This document shows, in pieces, positions 1-8,505 of a DNA stretch of 64,000 bases. Positions within the stretch are counted from its first letter, which is position 1; each line of letters starts with the position of its first letter. Made by a program: the position numbers and the translations under genes. The notes below the pieces were generated by a model, which was not told the origin of the DNA, searched no databases, and saw nothing but the letters and a program-made list of their open reading frames with translations. Source of the stretch: Paenibacillus sp. J23TS9 (GTDB lineage: Bacteria; Bacillota; Bacilli; Paenibacillales; Paenibacillaceae); assembly GCF_018403225.1 (NCBI RefSeq), contig NZ_BOSG01000001.1, positions 1,488,001 to 1,552,000 on the forward strand, given 5' to 3'.

Positions 1-106
1 AGCATATCGAGGGAAACGCGGACTATTTCTAAAATGGAGCATCTTTGGTTATCCTACTAGGAGTCACCTCGCGAAACGGAAATAACAGGGTGCCACTTAA
101 GAAAAA
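1..106 (+). other. window edge, possible end of an upstream gene
   Basis: More than one short frame runs in from the left edge (stops at 58-60 in frame 1 and 86-88 in frame 2). No recognisable protein family could be read from them. A hairpin at 107-133 would suit the end of a rightward gene, so this may be the 3' end of a gene lying outside the window, but the frame cannot be decided. Confidence 0.25.
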
Positions 107-147
107 ACCGTCAGGGAAGTTCATCCTGACGGTCCTTTTGGGTTTTG
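107..147. terminator. bidirectional rho-independent terminator
   Basis: A 9-bp perfect stem (ACCGTCAGG at 107-115, CCTGACGGT at 125-133) has a 9-nt loop. T-rich sequence follows on the right, and six A residues lie on the left, which become a U-run on the minus strand. It could stop transcription from both sides. Confidence 0.7.
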
Positions 148-248
148 AGTACATACTTTGTATTCCTGTCCTCGAATGGCTATATAATGTTCGGAATACA
201 TCTCTCTATCATCCATATGGTCGAAATCCTGTACAGCTCCTAACGGAA

Positions 249-572
249 TTAATTCTGCGATAAATATTCTTCAACGTTTTTTAATGTTTCATCGGGAGTA
301 TTTTTTGCTTTCTGAATCCCAACTAGTATTCTCCTAGCCAGAGCTACCTCCAGTGGAATATCGATACATACAGCAAAATCAATTAATTCCGCCATTCCTT
401 CTCTGCCTCTACCGAATGGTTCTTCAACTATAATAAAATTATTAGGTTTTAGTTCTTGTTCATTTATAGGTAGTACTATTGGTCTGCTTTGTGCTAGTTC
501 ACTTGCAACATAATTGTTAACGAATGTATTTCGCGTTCTGCTGTCTCTACCCCAATATTTAGTGTGGGTTAG
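249..572 (-). pseudogene. remnant of a uridine-kinase-like P-loop kinase (C-terminal part)
   Basis: The minus strand reads an open stretch of about 108 codons ending at TAA (251-249). It contains IIVEEPFGRGREGM, ELIDFAVCIDIPLEVALAR and RRILVGI, in the order seen in the C-terminal half of small uridine kinase / AAA-type kinases. The P-loop half is missing: an in-frame TAG at 575-573 closes the frame, and the 3' end of the histidine kinase gene overlaps it. There is no start codon or ribosome site at its 5' end. I read this as a gene decapitated by a deletion whose endpoint lies at the kinase stop codon. The family call is by eye. Confidence 0.6.
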
Positions 573-1890
573 CTACTGGTATCCAACCTTCCAGCAGTGC
601 TCCACCCTCCGAATGGTTTCTTACTGCAAGTTCACCTCCGTGTCGACTAACAATTCTTTGTGAAATGGTTAACCCTAATCCGCTCCCTCCTGTTGAACGA
701 TTTCTAGATTCTTCACCACGATATAAAGGATCGAAAACCCGTGGTAGTTCTTCTGATGAGAAACCCGGACCTGTATCACGTATCGTAAACTTTACTTTGT
801 TACCGTCTTTATAACAATGAACAACAATTTCACCATAGGAAGGTGTGTGTCTGACCGCATTATCCAAAAGATTGTTCATGGCACGCTCCAATAAGTGCGT
901 GTCGCCGTTAATGATGCAATCGTCTGCAGCATGGTTCGAAATCGAGATATGTTTTTGCCAAGCCAGTGGACTCAGACTGTCAATCGACTTCTGGAATATG
1001 AGCTTAAGATCAGCAGCCTTGTTGTTAAGTTTCGTCTCCAAATACTCCATTTTTGTAAATGTGAAAAGATCCTCTACCAGCCGATCCAATTGTGCCGATT
1101 TTTCCTTACAAACCGCCACATATTTTGTTATTTTCTCCGGTGATTGAGCAATCCCTTGTTCCAGGCCATCCAAATAACCCCGTAAGGCGAACAACGGTGT
1201 CCGTAAATCATGTGCGACAGCAGCAATCACGAATCGGCGCTCTTCTTCCAATTCCACTTGTTTCCGATATGATTTTTGAAGCCCCTTCACCATCACTTCA
1301 AATCCGTCGCGGACTTCAGTGATTTCTGTGATCCTAGACAAGGGTAATTGCATATCCCAATCTCCTGCTGCAATTTTTCTGGCTGCAACGCTCATCTTCT
1401 CGAGGGGTTTAAGAAGGAATCGTCTCATTTCAATACCGACAACAAAGAAAGCAAGTAGTAATCCGAAAAATATCGAAATCATTGGGACTGGATTTGATTT
1501 TGGCAGATAAAGAATAACCCTTCCTAGCAAATGACCGTCCTCTATGACGGAGAACCGTTCGGTTGACGACAATGCGCCGCGACGCTCCGGATTAGACCGA
1601 TAAATATCCTGATCTGATTCGGATAGAATAGCCACATCCATCTTCGCTTTCCGCAACTCTTTATGTAATTGATTCTGCCAATTTCGATTCGTCCATTTGT
1701 CGGATCCCGCTTCGATCTGGTGAATCGTCTCAGTCAATTGTCTTTGGAGAGTCCCATTTTGCGGCTGATTTTTTGTGAAGCTAAGGGTTTTAGTGTCCAT
1801 ATAGTGAGTTGTAAGAAAAAAGATCCACGGTAATAAAAGTATGAAGAAAAAGCAAAGCACAGTAAACGTACGAATGCGTAGTGTTCTCAT
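559..1890 (-). CDS. membrane sensor histidine kinase
   Basis: 443-residue two-component sensor that should autophosphorylate and pass phosphate to the response regulator encoded just upstream. An N-terminal membrane helix (about 9-27), an extracytoplasmic segment of about 110 residues, and a second helix (about 136-155) are followed by a HAMP-like linker. The H-box is AVAHDLRTPL near residue 228, and the ATPase domain shows NNLLDNAVRHT, DTGPGF and GGSGLGL. The last codons overlap a kinase remnant. Its ATG lies 1 nt after the stop of the regulator gene, so the two are translationally coupled. The signal sensed cannot be told from sequence. Confidence 0.92.
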   Translation of the reverse strand: MRTLRIRTFTVLCFFFILLLPWIFFLTTHYMDTKTLSFTKNQPQNGTLQRQLTETIHQIEAGSDKWTNRNWQNQLHKELRKAKMDVAILSESDQDIYRSNPERRGALSSTERFSVIEDGHLLGRVILYLPKSNPVPMISIFFGLLLAFFVVGIEMRRFLLKPLEKMSVAARKIAAGDWDMQLPLSRITEITEVRDGFEVMVKGLQKSYRKQVELEEERRFVIAAVAHDLRTPLFALRGYLDGLEQGIAQSPEKITKYVAVCKEKSAQLDRLVEDLFTFTKMEYLETKLNNKAADLKLIFQKSIDSLSPLAWQKHISISNHAADDCIINGDTHLLERAMNNLLDNAVRHTPSYGEIVVHCYKDGNKVKFTIRDTGPGFSSEELPRVFDPLYRGEESRNRSTGGSGLGLTISQRIVSRHGGELAVRNHSEGGALLEGWIPVANPH

Positions 1891-1891
1891 T

Positions 1892-2578
1892 TTATCCTCC
1901 CTCGAAGCGATACCCTACTCCCCATACGTTGACCAGGAATTGCGGATGGTTCGGATCGGATTCGATTTTCTCGCGAAGCCGACTGAGATGGACCCGAATC
2001 GTATGCTTATCACCCACACCATCCCAAAATTTTGCAAGCAATTGTTCATATGAAAAAACATGTCTGGGGTATTCAACAAATAATCTCAACAACTCATATT
2101 CCCTTGGTGTGAGATCGACTTTTTTTCCTTCCACGATCACTTCTCTTGTGGACAGATTTAATTTGATGCGTCCATAATCCAGGATCCTTCCATCCATTTG
2201 CTTCTGGGAAAAGGAACGCCTCAATACGGCTTTCACTCTAGCAACAATCTCTACAGGTGAAGCGGATTTGACGATATAATCATCGCCGCCGAGAGTCAGT
2301 CCCCGAATCTTGTCCACATCATCGCTGCGAGCACTCAAGAAAAGGATAGGAATGTTGCTCTCTGCCCGAATCTGACGACATAAATCAAATCCGTTTTGTC
2401 CCGGCATCATGATGTCAAGAATAATGCAGTGAATGGAGCTTTGTTGGAATAAGGCCCATGCTTCTGCGGAGTCACAAGCTGTTATAACGTGAAAATTATC
2501 ATTCTCCAAAAAGTCCCTCAATAATTCAACGATACTTTGGTCATCGTCTACAACCAGTATCGTGTTTACTTCGCTCAT
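1892..2578 (-). CDS. OmpR/PhoB-family response regulator
   Basis: 228 residues. The receiver domain shows the acidic pocket (VVDDD near residue 9-13), the phosphoacceptor Asp in CIILDIMMPG, and the conserved Lys in DDYIVKSASP. In that last motif the usual Lys-Pro is changed to Lys-Ser. The C-terminal winged helix carries LTPREYELLRLF and HTIRVHLSRLREKIE. It is the first gene of a two-gene unit with the histidine kinase. Upstream (2579-2789) is shared with the divergent SHOCT gene, so a regulatory region for both directions probably lies there. Target genes are unknown. Confidence 0.92.
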   Translation of the reverse strand: MSEVNTILVVDDDQSIVELLRDFLENDNFHVITACDSAEAWALFQQSSIHCIILDIMMPGQNGFDLCRQIRAESNIPILFLSARSDDVDKIRGLTLGGDDYIVKSASPVEIVARVKAVLRRSFSQKQMDGRILDYGRIKLNLSTREVIVEGKKVDLTPREYELLRLFVEYPRHVFSYEQLLAKFWDGVGDKHTIRVHLSRLREKIESDPNHPQFLVNVWGVGYRFEGG

Positions 2579-2789
2579 GAATATCCCACCTCTGAATTCT
2601 AGTTTATCATCTTTCCGCGGGAAACTAACGTATCCACCTGATTTGTGATGTATTGTTTATTGTTTTGTGACTTTTTAACAACTTCGTTTGAGATATTCAT
2701 TTGATATGATTTTTCTTGCGTACACGGAAGGCCAATATCGCGGGAAGTGACTTGTCCCCCACGCAGTAATCTGATGAAGGAGGTTTTCA

Positions 2790-3011
2790 ATGGGATCGGA
2801 ACATGGCAGTTTCTCATTTTTTCCATTCGGAGTTCTATTTTGTCTCACACTTTTTTGTTTTGTGGCAGTTCGAATCTATGCGATTCGTCATCGGTACGGG
2901 GATTACAATCAAAAGGACCTTGACATCGCACGGATTCTAAAAGGCCGGATGGCCAGAGGTGAAATTGACGAGAAGGAATATCACAGGCTGAAAGCTCTTC
3001 TGACAAAATAA
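2790..3011 (+). CDS. small membrane protein with SHOCT domain
   Basis: 73 residues. A single hydrophobic helix (about 10-30) is followed by a basic stretch and a C-terminal SHOCT motif (ILKGRMARGEIDEKEYHRLKALL), a short oligomerisation/anchoring module found at the ends of many unrelated bacterial proteins. The start is set by a strong AAGGAGG at 2777-2783, 6 nt before the ATG. It is divergent from the two-component system and could be a target of it, but that is only inferred from position. Confidence 0.8.
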   Translation: MGSEHGSFSFFPFGVLFCLTLFCFVAVRIYAIRHRYGDYNQKDLDIARILKGRMARGEIDEKEYHRLKALLTK

Positions 3012-3056
3012 CAAATTTCTGATCGCTACAAGTTAAACTAATGGGGAGGTTTATGG

Positions 3057-4091
3057 ATGTTAACGGTTCAAATCGTGCTTTTTGATGGCTTCGACCTTCT
3101 GGATGCCATTGCACCTTACGAGATCTTTTGCGCCGCTGCAATGCATGCTGAAAACGCATTATGCGTAGAATTCGTCACCGCCGAAGGGCCGAGGTCCGTG
3201 GTTAGCGGCATCAACGGGTTAAAAATTGAGGCCAGCGGCCGGCTGAACCCGGAACGTGCGGGTATCATTCTCGTTCCCGGCGCAGCCGGCGACGTCGAAG
3301 CAGACGGTCCTGATTCGATCCCGGCTATTCTAAACCGTGCAATGAATACAGAGTTGACCGGTATGATTGGACAGGCACTCGGGCACAAAGACATCGTCAT
3401 CGCAACGGTTTGCGGAGGTTCCCTGCTGCTGGCCATGGGAGGGCTCTTGGAAGGCAGACCGGCAGTAACGCATCATCTGGGTATTGATGTATTAGGAGCA
3501 ACCGGTGCCATTCCCGTTTCAGCACGCGTCGTGGACGACGGCAACCTGGTGTCCGGCGGCGGCGTTACTTCGGGACTCGATGTAGCGCTATATCTCGTTG
3601 AACGCGAGCTTGGACCTCGTATCGCACACGCGGTAGAGCAGCTGTTCGAATTTGAACGCAGGGGGACCGTTTGGAGAGAAACAGGAGTGGCGCCTGGCAG
3701 TCATAAAGCACCGACGGGGGATGAGCCGAACATCGCTACGGACATAGCGCCAATGACTTACGGCAGCCCGCATGACGAAGTCACGCAGGCATCTATCTTC
3801 GACGGGGATTGGGACACGACAATCGCTACGCCAGTCGGGAAACTGCAGGTCAAACTCTCCATCTCCACAACTAATGGAATAATCCAAGGGCAGGCAACTC
3901 AAGGGGATGAGACGATCGAGTTTGTAAATCCCGTACTTCTGGACAATAAGCTTATCTGGTCGCTGAGCATCACGAAACCCATACGCTTAAATCTGAAGTT
4001 CGAAGTTGACGCGGACGGAGATCAAATGACCGGAATCGCCAAGGCCGGGATACTGCCGGCATCAAAATTGACAGGCAAGCGGGTTTCCTGA
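3057..4091 (+). CDS. DJ-1/PfpI-family protein with C-terminal beta-rich domain
   Basis: 344 residues. Residues 1 to about 205 form a DJ-1/PfpI-like glutamine-amidotransferase fold: VQIVLFDGFDLLD at the start, the nucleophile elbow ATVCGGSLLLA with its Cys, then THHLG and the GGGVTSGLD motif typical of the transcription-linked (ThiJ/AraC-type) branch. No HTH follows. Instead the last ~90 residues (FDGDWDTTIATPVGKL... to the end) look like the small beta-barrel domain often attached to other enzymes in this group, with GQATQGDE and GIAKAG repeats. GGGGAGG at 3043-3049 fixes the start. Base composition is GC-richer than the flanks, which hints at acquisition. Possible roles are isocyanide hydratase-like or glyoxalase/chaperone-like; substrate unknown. 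Confidence 0.75.
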   Translation: MLTVQIVLFDGFDLLDAIAPYEIFCAAAMHAENALCVEFVTAEGPRSVVSGINGLKIEASGRLNPERAGIILVPGAAGDVEADGPDSIPAILNRAMNTELTGMIGQALGHKDIVIATVCGGSLLLAMGGLLEGRPAVTHHLGIDVLGATGAIPVSARVVDDGNLVSGGGVTSGLDVALYLVERELGPRIAHAVEQLFEFERRGTVWRETGVAPGSHKAPTGDEPNIATDIAPMTYGSPHDEVTQASIFDGDWDTTIATPVGKLQVKLSISTTNGIIQGQATQGDETIEFVNPVLLDNKLIWSLSITKPIRLNLKFEVDADGDQMTGIAKAGILPASKLTGKRVS

Positions 4092-4144
4092 CCCGGAATT
4101 GTGGTTTGGTCATCAATTTGGAGCCGCGGGAGGGGATAGATTGC

Positions 4145-4795
4145 ATGAAGAAGCTGAAAACATTATACGGACTTTTGGCCTGTGTCAGTATTGTATTTAT
4201 CCTTTACGTCTTGGTGGAAAATTTTATAATCCATCCCGGAGCCGGGGCATTTTTAAGCCATAAAACCGGACTGAAGCGCGAGCTAAATCTCCCGGTCTGG
4301 CTAAACGTAATGCACGTTCATGTTACTTTTGCCTGTATCGCCATGGCGGCGGGGCTGCTCAACTTTTCGAATCGAATCTTTGAAAAGAGCCGAAAGTTCC
4401 ATCGCATAAACGGCTACGTTTATTTGGTGTCCGTACTTCTTGTCGTGATGACTTCCGGATATATGGCGCCTTACGCCACCGGAGGAAAGATAAGCAGTAT
4501 GGGGTTCAATGTGCTAAATATGATATGGCTGCTTATAACCATTACGGCGCTCGTCCAAATCAAAAAGAAACGGATCATCCGTCACCGGAACTGGATGATC
4601 CGAAGTTACGCCTTTTGTTTTACAAACATGTTGATTCATCTCATCACTTCACTTTTTCATCAGGGATTCGGTCTTGTTTATGCTACCAGCTATATCATTG
4701 GCGTTTATGGCTCCATTGTGTTGCTGCTGATCATTCCTAACATCATAATCAGAATTATCAGTCGATCCAGAGAGATTGTGATACCCCTTAAATGA
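4145..4795 (+). CDS. DUF2306-like multi-pass membrane protein
   Basis: 216 residues from the ATG at 4145, chosen over an earlier in-frame TTG (4106) because GGGAGGGG at 4129-4136 sits 8 nt upstream. About six hydrophobic helices can be seen, with conserved His-containing positions MHVHVTF and KFHRINGYVY, and RHRNWMIRSYAFCFTNM near the C-terminal third, as in DUF2306 / YozB-like membrane proteins that may bind haem. It follows the DJ-1 gene by about 50 nt on the same strand and probably shares its transcript. A terminator stands at 4873-4903. Function unknown. Confidence 0.75.
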   Translation: MKKLKTLYGLLACVSIVFILYVLVENFIIHPGAGAFLSHKTGLKRELNLPVWLNVMHVHVTFACIAMAAGLLNFSNRIFEKSRKFHRINGYVYLVSVLLVVMTSGYMAPYATGGKISSMGFNVLNMIWLLITITALVQIKKKRIIRHRNWMIRSYAFCFTNMLIHLITSLFHQGFGLVYATSYIIGVYGSIVLLLIIPNIIIRIISRSREIVIPLK

Positions 4796-4872
4796 GATGA
4801 CCACTCTTAAGGTGAACGGATTTCATTCCATGCCTTGTTGTTTATCTATATCTGCCGCCACGAATGATTAGA

Positions 4873-4909
4873 AAGGTCCGACTATAAAACGTAGTCGGGC
4901 CTTTCTTTT
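4873..4909 (+). terminator. rho-independent terminator after DUF2306 gene
   Basis: AAGGTCCGACTA (4873-4884) pairs with TAGTCGGGCCTT (4892-4903) with one G:T-type mismatch, then TCTTTT. It closes the 3057-4795 transcription unit. Confidence 0.85.
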
Positions 4910-4943
4910 CAAGGTATAAATTTATGATTCAGCATACTTAGTT

Positions 4944-5129
4944 TCACGCGGTTAGATCAGATACAAGTCGATCAGGGGACCGCTTTCCCCTTCCAACCTT
5001 CATATGATTACACAGTCCCGCCACTGCAAGGTATTTCGCTGGATCGGCAAATCCAATCATGCCACCCAAACCGGCATAGCCGAAAGCCATCGGGTTGCCG
5101 TACATGCCAATTCGTAAGTCAATACTTTG
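4944..5129 (-). pseudogene. C-terminal remnant of a serine hydrolase (beta-lactamase-like)
   Basis: The minus strand reads about 61 codons to a TGA at 4946-4944, with GNPMAFGYAGLGGMIGFADP near its start. This resembles the 'FGHxGxGGxxGFADP' block near the C-terminus of class C beta-lactamase-like serine hydrolases (EstB type). The catalytic Ser-x-x-Lys and Tyr-x-Asn blocks are absent, and a TGA (5132-5130) closes the frame upstream. Only this tail survives. Confidence 0.55.
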
Positions 5130-5419
5130 TCATCCCTTTATTTTTAGTGACAAGCAATCAAATAGGTATCCGCACTGTCCTGAACGGAGTCTGAAGCGTA
5201 ACGTATGTGAATAAAGGAGATTGATCATTGCTTAGATAGAAGCGAACATTTCACCTTGTGAATTGATCCAAGTGACTGGAGGAATGCAACTGCTGAAGGA
5301 TGAATCTGAAATAGCTGGCCTGAAACCTATGGTCTATTTTTTGATGAGAAAACCGTATTACCCCTGTTGAAACGTAAACCTATGAATTCCAGATTGCAAA
5401 GCAATTGGAGGTAGATCTT

Positions 5420-6160
5420 GTGAAAAAGGTGAAATATAAAATGGGGAAATTGGGAAAGTACGATTTCATGAGGAAATATAAAATGATACGCATATTCTTG
5501 CCAGACACTCGAAAAGCAACTTTGTCTAACATTAAAATAATGCTGGGATTGTATGGATCTGTTTACTTAAAACCCGATGAGGGAACAGGTGGTCATGGGA
5601 TATATAGAATCACCAGGGGCAAAAATAGTCTTATTTTACGCACCGGTTCGAATTCGCGTATCTTTAGTTCATTAAATGACTTATATATTCCAATTCAAAG
5701 TATTCTAGTTAGGGATAAATATATTGTTCAAGAAGGAATTGAACTGTTGAAACACAATAATCGTCCATTCGATATTAGAGTTATGGTACAAAAAAATAGA
5801 AAAGGAACATTAGATGTTACGGGGATTATTGGAAGACAAGCGAAGCGTAATAAAGTAGTAACAAATTTTCATTCTGGAGGAACTCCCTTACCTATAGATA
5901 CCTTACTCAAATCACATCTGAGTGGCGAATCAAGGAGAACGTTTATTCAAAAAATTGAGAAATTAGGGAAAGACGCAAGCACTGTCCTTGGTGGAAATTA
6001 TAGAAGCAAACGGGCATTTGGAGTTGATATAGCAATTGATAATAAAATGAATCTCTGGGTCTTGGAGATTAATACCCGGCCTGACATGACCATCTTTAAC
6101 ACGTTGAAGAACAAAACGATGTACAACAGGATTCTAAGGTACTCAAAAAATAAGGGATGA
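5420..6160 (+). CDS. YheC/YheD-family ATP-grasp protein (spore-coat associated)
   Basis: 246 residues from the GTG at 5420. An earlier in-frame TTG (5405) overlaps the GGAGG (5407-5411) that serves the GTG. The pattern is that of YheC/YheD proteins: LPDTRKATL, then YLKPDEGTGGHGIYRI (ATP-binding strand and glycine loop), VQEGIELL, RPFDIRVMVQ, and the terminal metal/nucleotide site FGVDIAIDNKMNLWVLEINTRP. In Bacillus this family is tied to the spore coat; members are typically 250-450 residues, so this is a short form. It stands alone, with a degraded hydrolase upstream. The amide- or peptide-ligase substrate is unknown. Confidence 0.85.
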   Translation: MKKVKYKMGKLGKYDFMRKYKMIRIFLPDTRKATLSNIKIMLGLYGSVYLKPDEGTGGHGIYRITRGKNSLILRTGSNSRIFSSLNDLYIPIQSILVRDKYIVQEGIELLKHNNRPFDIRVMVQKNRKGTLDVTGIIGRQAKRNKVVTNFHSGGTPLPIDTLLKSHLSGESRRTFIQKIEKLGKDASTVLGGNYRSKRAFGVDIAIDNKMNLWVLEINTRPDMTIFNTLKNKTMYNRILRYSKNKG

Positions 6161-6210
6161 CTTGTTTTTTTATTCATCACGTATGCTGCATCATATCTTA
6201 TCGGCAATCG

Positions 6211-6312
6211 GAACAGGTTCTTGTCTTGCGATAAGAACTTGTTCCGCTATAACAAAAAGCCTTCGTCTGGTTTTGACAAGAACATATATCGTTCTAACAA
6301 AAAACTCTTTAT
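6211..6312. repeat. palindromic intergenic repeat, copy A
   Basis: GGAACAGGTTCTTGTC (6211-6226) pairs with GATAAGAACTTGTTCC (6231-6246), 14 of 16 positions, and is followed by CGCTATAACAAAAAGCC. The same vocabulary (ACAAGTTC / GAACTTGT palindromes followed by an A-rich run and GCC) recurs at 49531-49665, and the A-rich/GCC part at 46174-46222. The hairpin lies between the convergent YheC/D gene and the Gfo/Idh gene and may also act as a terminator. Confidence 0.5.
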
Positions 6313-6321
6313 TTCACGTCC

Positions 6322-7404
6322 TTATTCCTTATCAAAATAAACGGTTTTTCCTGTATCTGCGGATATATACACCGCTTCTAATATTTGTGAAACAATCATA
6401 GCTTCCCTCGGTTTAACCAAGGGTTCGGTATCGTTCACGATACTGTGAATCCATTGTTTGGCCTCATACTCGAAATCTGTCATTTCTTCTCCCCTGAATA
6501 GCTCTCTTGCGTTCGGATTCACATCGATATGATTCAGGAACAAGCTCCCGTTCCTTTCGCCATTGATCCGTAGTTCATTTTTTATAAAATCCGCTCCTCC
6601 CTTCGTTCCGCAAAGCAGGTTGCCGCCACCTTCCGCAATGTTTAGGGCCCAACTGGTTTCAATGATGACTGTAGCTCCATTTTTAAATTTCACATACCCG
6701 AACGCCGAATCTTCGACCTCGAATTCGTTAGGATCCCAGGCTCCCCATTCATTCGCGGCATTTTCAGTATACTTCAGTTTATGGAAAACACTGCCGACGA
6801 CACTCTCCGGCTCATAGTTATCCATCAACCATAAGATCAGATCAAGGGAGTGGGTTCCAATATCGATCATAGGACCGCCCCCCTGCTTTTCTTTATCAAG
6901 AAACACGCCCCACGTAGGTACGCCTCTTCTTCGGGTAGCGACAGCTTTTGCTAAATAGATATCTCCAAGTTCCCCATCAGCGATCATCTTTTTTAACAGT
7001 TGGCTTTTAGCGTTGGAACGATTCTGGTATCCGACGGTTAGCTTCTTGCCTGTTCGCAAGTGGGCTTCATACATCGCTTTAGCCTCCACACCTGTGACCG
7101 CCATTGGTTTTTCGCACATGACATGTTTGCCGCTTTCGAGAGCATCAATTGAAATCGTCGCATGAGAGCTGTTCGGTGTAAGCACATGTACGACTTCAAT
7201 ATCTTCTATCGCAAGCAGATCCTTGTAATTTGTAAACACCTTTGCGCTTGGTGTGCCGTATTTTTGTGCCGCTTCCTCGGCTCTTTCCGGCTTCAAATCG
7301 CAGAAGGCCACCATCTGTACATTGTCTAACTTGGACAAACACGGCATATGTTTGCCGCCCGCAATCATTCCGCAGCCGATGATCCCTACCTTTACGGTTC
7401 TCAT
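6322..7404 (-). CDS. Gfo/Idh/MocA-family NAD(P)-dependent oxidoreductase
   Basis: 360 residues. The N-terminal Rossmann fold carries VGIIGCGMIAGGKHMP, followed by VHVLTPNSSHATISIDALESG and the EKPMAVT motif with the family Lys that ends the nucleotide-binding half. The C-terminal half has GGPMIDIGTHSLDLILWLM, where Asp and His are the catalytic acid/base pair. Start ATG follows GGGGGAGGG. It is the last gene of the sugar-uptake unit, 18 nt after its paralogue. Such enzymes oxidise or epimerise sugars and cyclitols at a ring hydroxyl; the substrate is probably whatever the ABC transporter imports. Confidence 0.88.
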   Translation of the reverse strand: MRTVKVGIIGCGMIAGGKHMPCLSKLDNVQMVAFCDLKPERAEEAAQKYGTPSAKVFTNYKDLLAIEDIEVVHVLTPNSSHATISIDALESGKHVMCEKPMAVTGVEAKAMYEAHLRTGKKLTVGYQNRSNAKSQLLKKMIADGELGDIYLAKAVATRRRGVPTWGVFLDKEKQGGGPMIDIGTHSLDLILWLMDNYEPESVVGSVFHKLKYTENAANEWGAWDPNEFEVEDSAFGYVKFKNGATVIIETSWALNIAEGGGNLLCGTKGGADFIKNELRINGERNGSLFLNHIDVNPNARELFRGEEMTDFEYEAKQWIHSIVNDTEPLVKPREAMIVSQILEAVYISADTGKTVYFDKE

Positions 7405-7422
7405 TGAATTCCCTCCCCCGCG

Positions 7423-8406
7423 TTATTTGAACTCTACCGTTCGATTCTCCTTATGAGCGACGTATGCCCCTTCCAATAGCTCCGTCAATTTCTTCCCGTC
7501 TTCCAGTCCGAAGGGCATCGGATTGCCATGAATCAATGCGTCTGCCCATTGGATGATCGGAAGTGGCTGCTCTTGAGGGAGTTGATTGGGTGAAACCCAT
7601 CCGGAAAAAGGTAAATCGAGCTTCTTCGAAATGACTCTGACTGTATCATCTGAGATGATCAAGGTGCCCTCCGTACCGTAAATCTCAAGAGCAGAAGGAG
7701 TATTGTACGTAACCAGGCTTGTTTCGACCAGTGCGACCGCATTGTTTACGAACTCAATAGAGCACTGCGCATTATCTTCTACTGCTCGATTGGTGAAATA
7801 ATGAAACATGGATGTGATTCTTTTCGGCTTACCAAGCAGCCAACTGGCGATGTACATCGGATGACAACCCAAGTCCATCATGGCTCCGCCCCCTGTTTGC
7901 TTCTCATCATACCAGTAATCCGGGAGCCAATTATTCAAAGCACCATCGTGGCCATTACGAATGCGCAAAAGCGTAATGGCCCCTAATACATGGTCATCGA
8001 TCAGCTGCTTCGCGAACAATTGGTGCGGCCTTGTGCGAGCGGGAAATGAAATGCAGAACTTGACGCCTGCTTTGCGTACTGCTGCAGAAATAAGGTCGCA
8101 TTCTTGGACAGTAAGCGCCATGGCTTTCTCGGTAAAAATGTGTTTACCGGCCTCAGCGGCGGCTACCATGATGTCTGCATGCATACTTGTAGGAGCGTCA
8201 ACCACGACTCCATCGATGTCCTCCCGTTGCAGCAGAGTGTCCAAATCCGCTTCAAAATCCGTTCCCAATTGGGCAGCCCACTCGCTTCCGCGTTCAGGCT
8301 GTTCGTCCCAGACGGCCGTGAGCTTAACGTTTCCATGATTTTGCAGCCTTCTTGCGTAATCTGCGGCATGCACATGCCACTTACTTAACATCGCAACGTT
8401 CAACAT
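7423..8406 (-). CDS. Gfo/Idh/MocA-family oxidoreductase, second copy
   Basis: 327 residues. Motifs run in the usual order: LNVAMLSKWHVHAADYARRL (an atypical nucleotide-binding loop lacking GxGxxG), VVVDAPTSMHADI, FTEKAMALT with the conserved Lys, and GGGAMMDLGCHPMYIASWL with Asp and His. The altered N-terminal loop suggests it may bind the cofactor differently from the downstream paralogue. GGGGGG lies 8 nt before the ATG. It sits between the solute-binding protein and the second oxidoreductase, so both dehydrogenases probably act in turn on the imported sugar. Confidence 0.85.
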   Translation of the reverse strand: MLNVAMLSKWHVHAADYARRLQNHGNVKLTAVWDEQPERGSEWAAQLGTDFEADLDTLLQREDIDGVVVDAPTSMHADIMVAAAEAGKHIFTEKAMALTVQECDLISAAVRKAGVKFCISFPARTRPHQLFAKQLIDDHVLGAITLLRIRNGHDGALNNWLPDYWYDEKQTGGGAMMDLGCHPMYIASWLLGKPKRITSMFHYFTNRAVEDNAQCSIEFVNNAVALVETSLVTYNTPSALEIYGTEGTLIISDDTVRVISKKLDLPFSGWVSPNQLPQEQPLPIIQWADALIHGNPMPFGLEDGKKLTELLEGAYVAHKENRTVEFK

Positions 8407-8465
8407 GCGTTTCCCCCCTGTAATCGTTTAATCAGATCATATGAATTTGAGTGCTGTTAAAAGAG

Positions 8466-8495
8466 ATTTGGGATGGCAATGACGCCACCCCAACA
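8466..8495 (-). terminator. weak hairpin between binding protein and dehydrogenases
   Basis: GGGATGGC and GCCACCCC can pair with one bulge around AATGAC. On the minus strand it is followed by AAATCTCTTTT. Placed directly after the solute-binding gene, such a hairpin often reduces transcription into downstream genes so that the binding protein is made in excess. The stem is imperfect. Confidence 0.4.
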
Positions 8496-8505
8496 TGGAC
8501 CTTCT

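Noticed and set aside
45..263. 72-codon plus-strand frame at the left end
   Set aside because: It crosses the terminator hairpin and overlaps the kinase remnant in antisense; no ribosome site.
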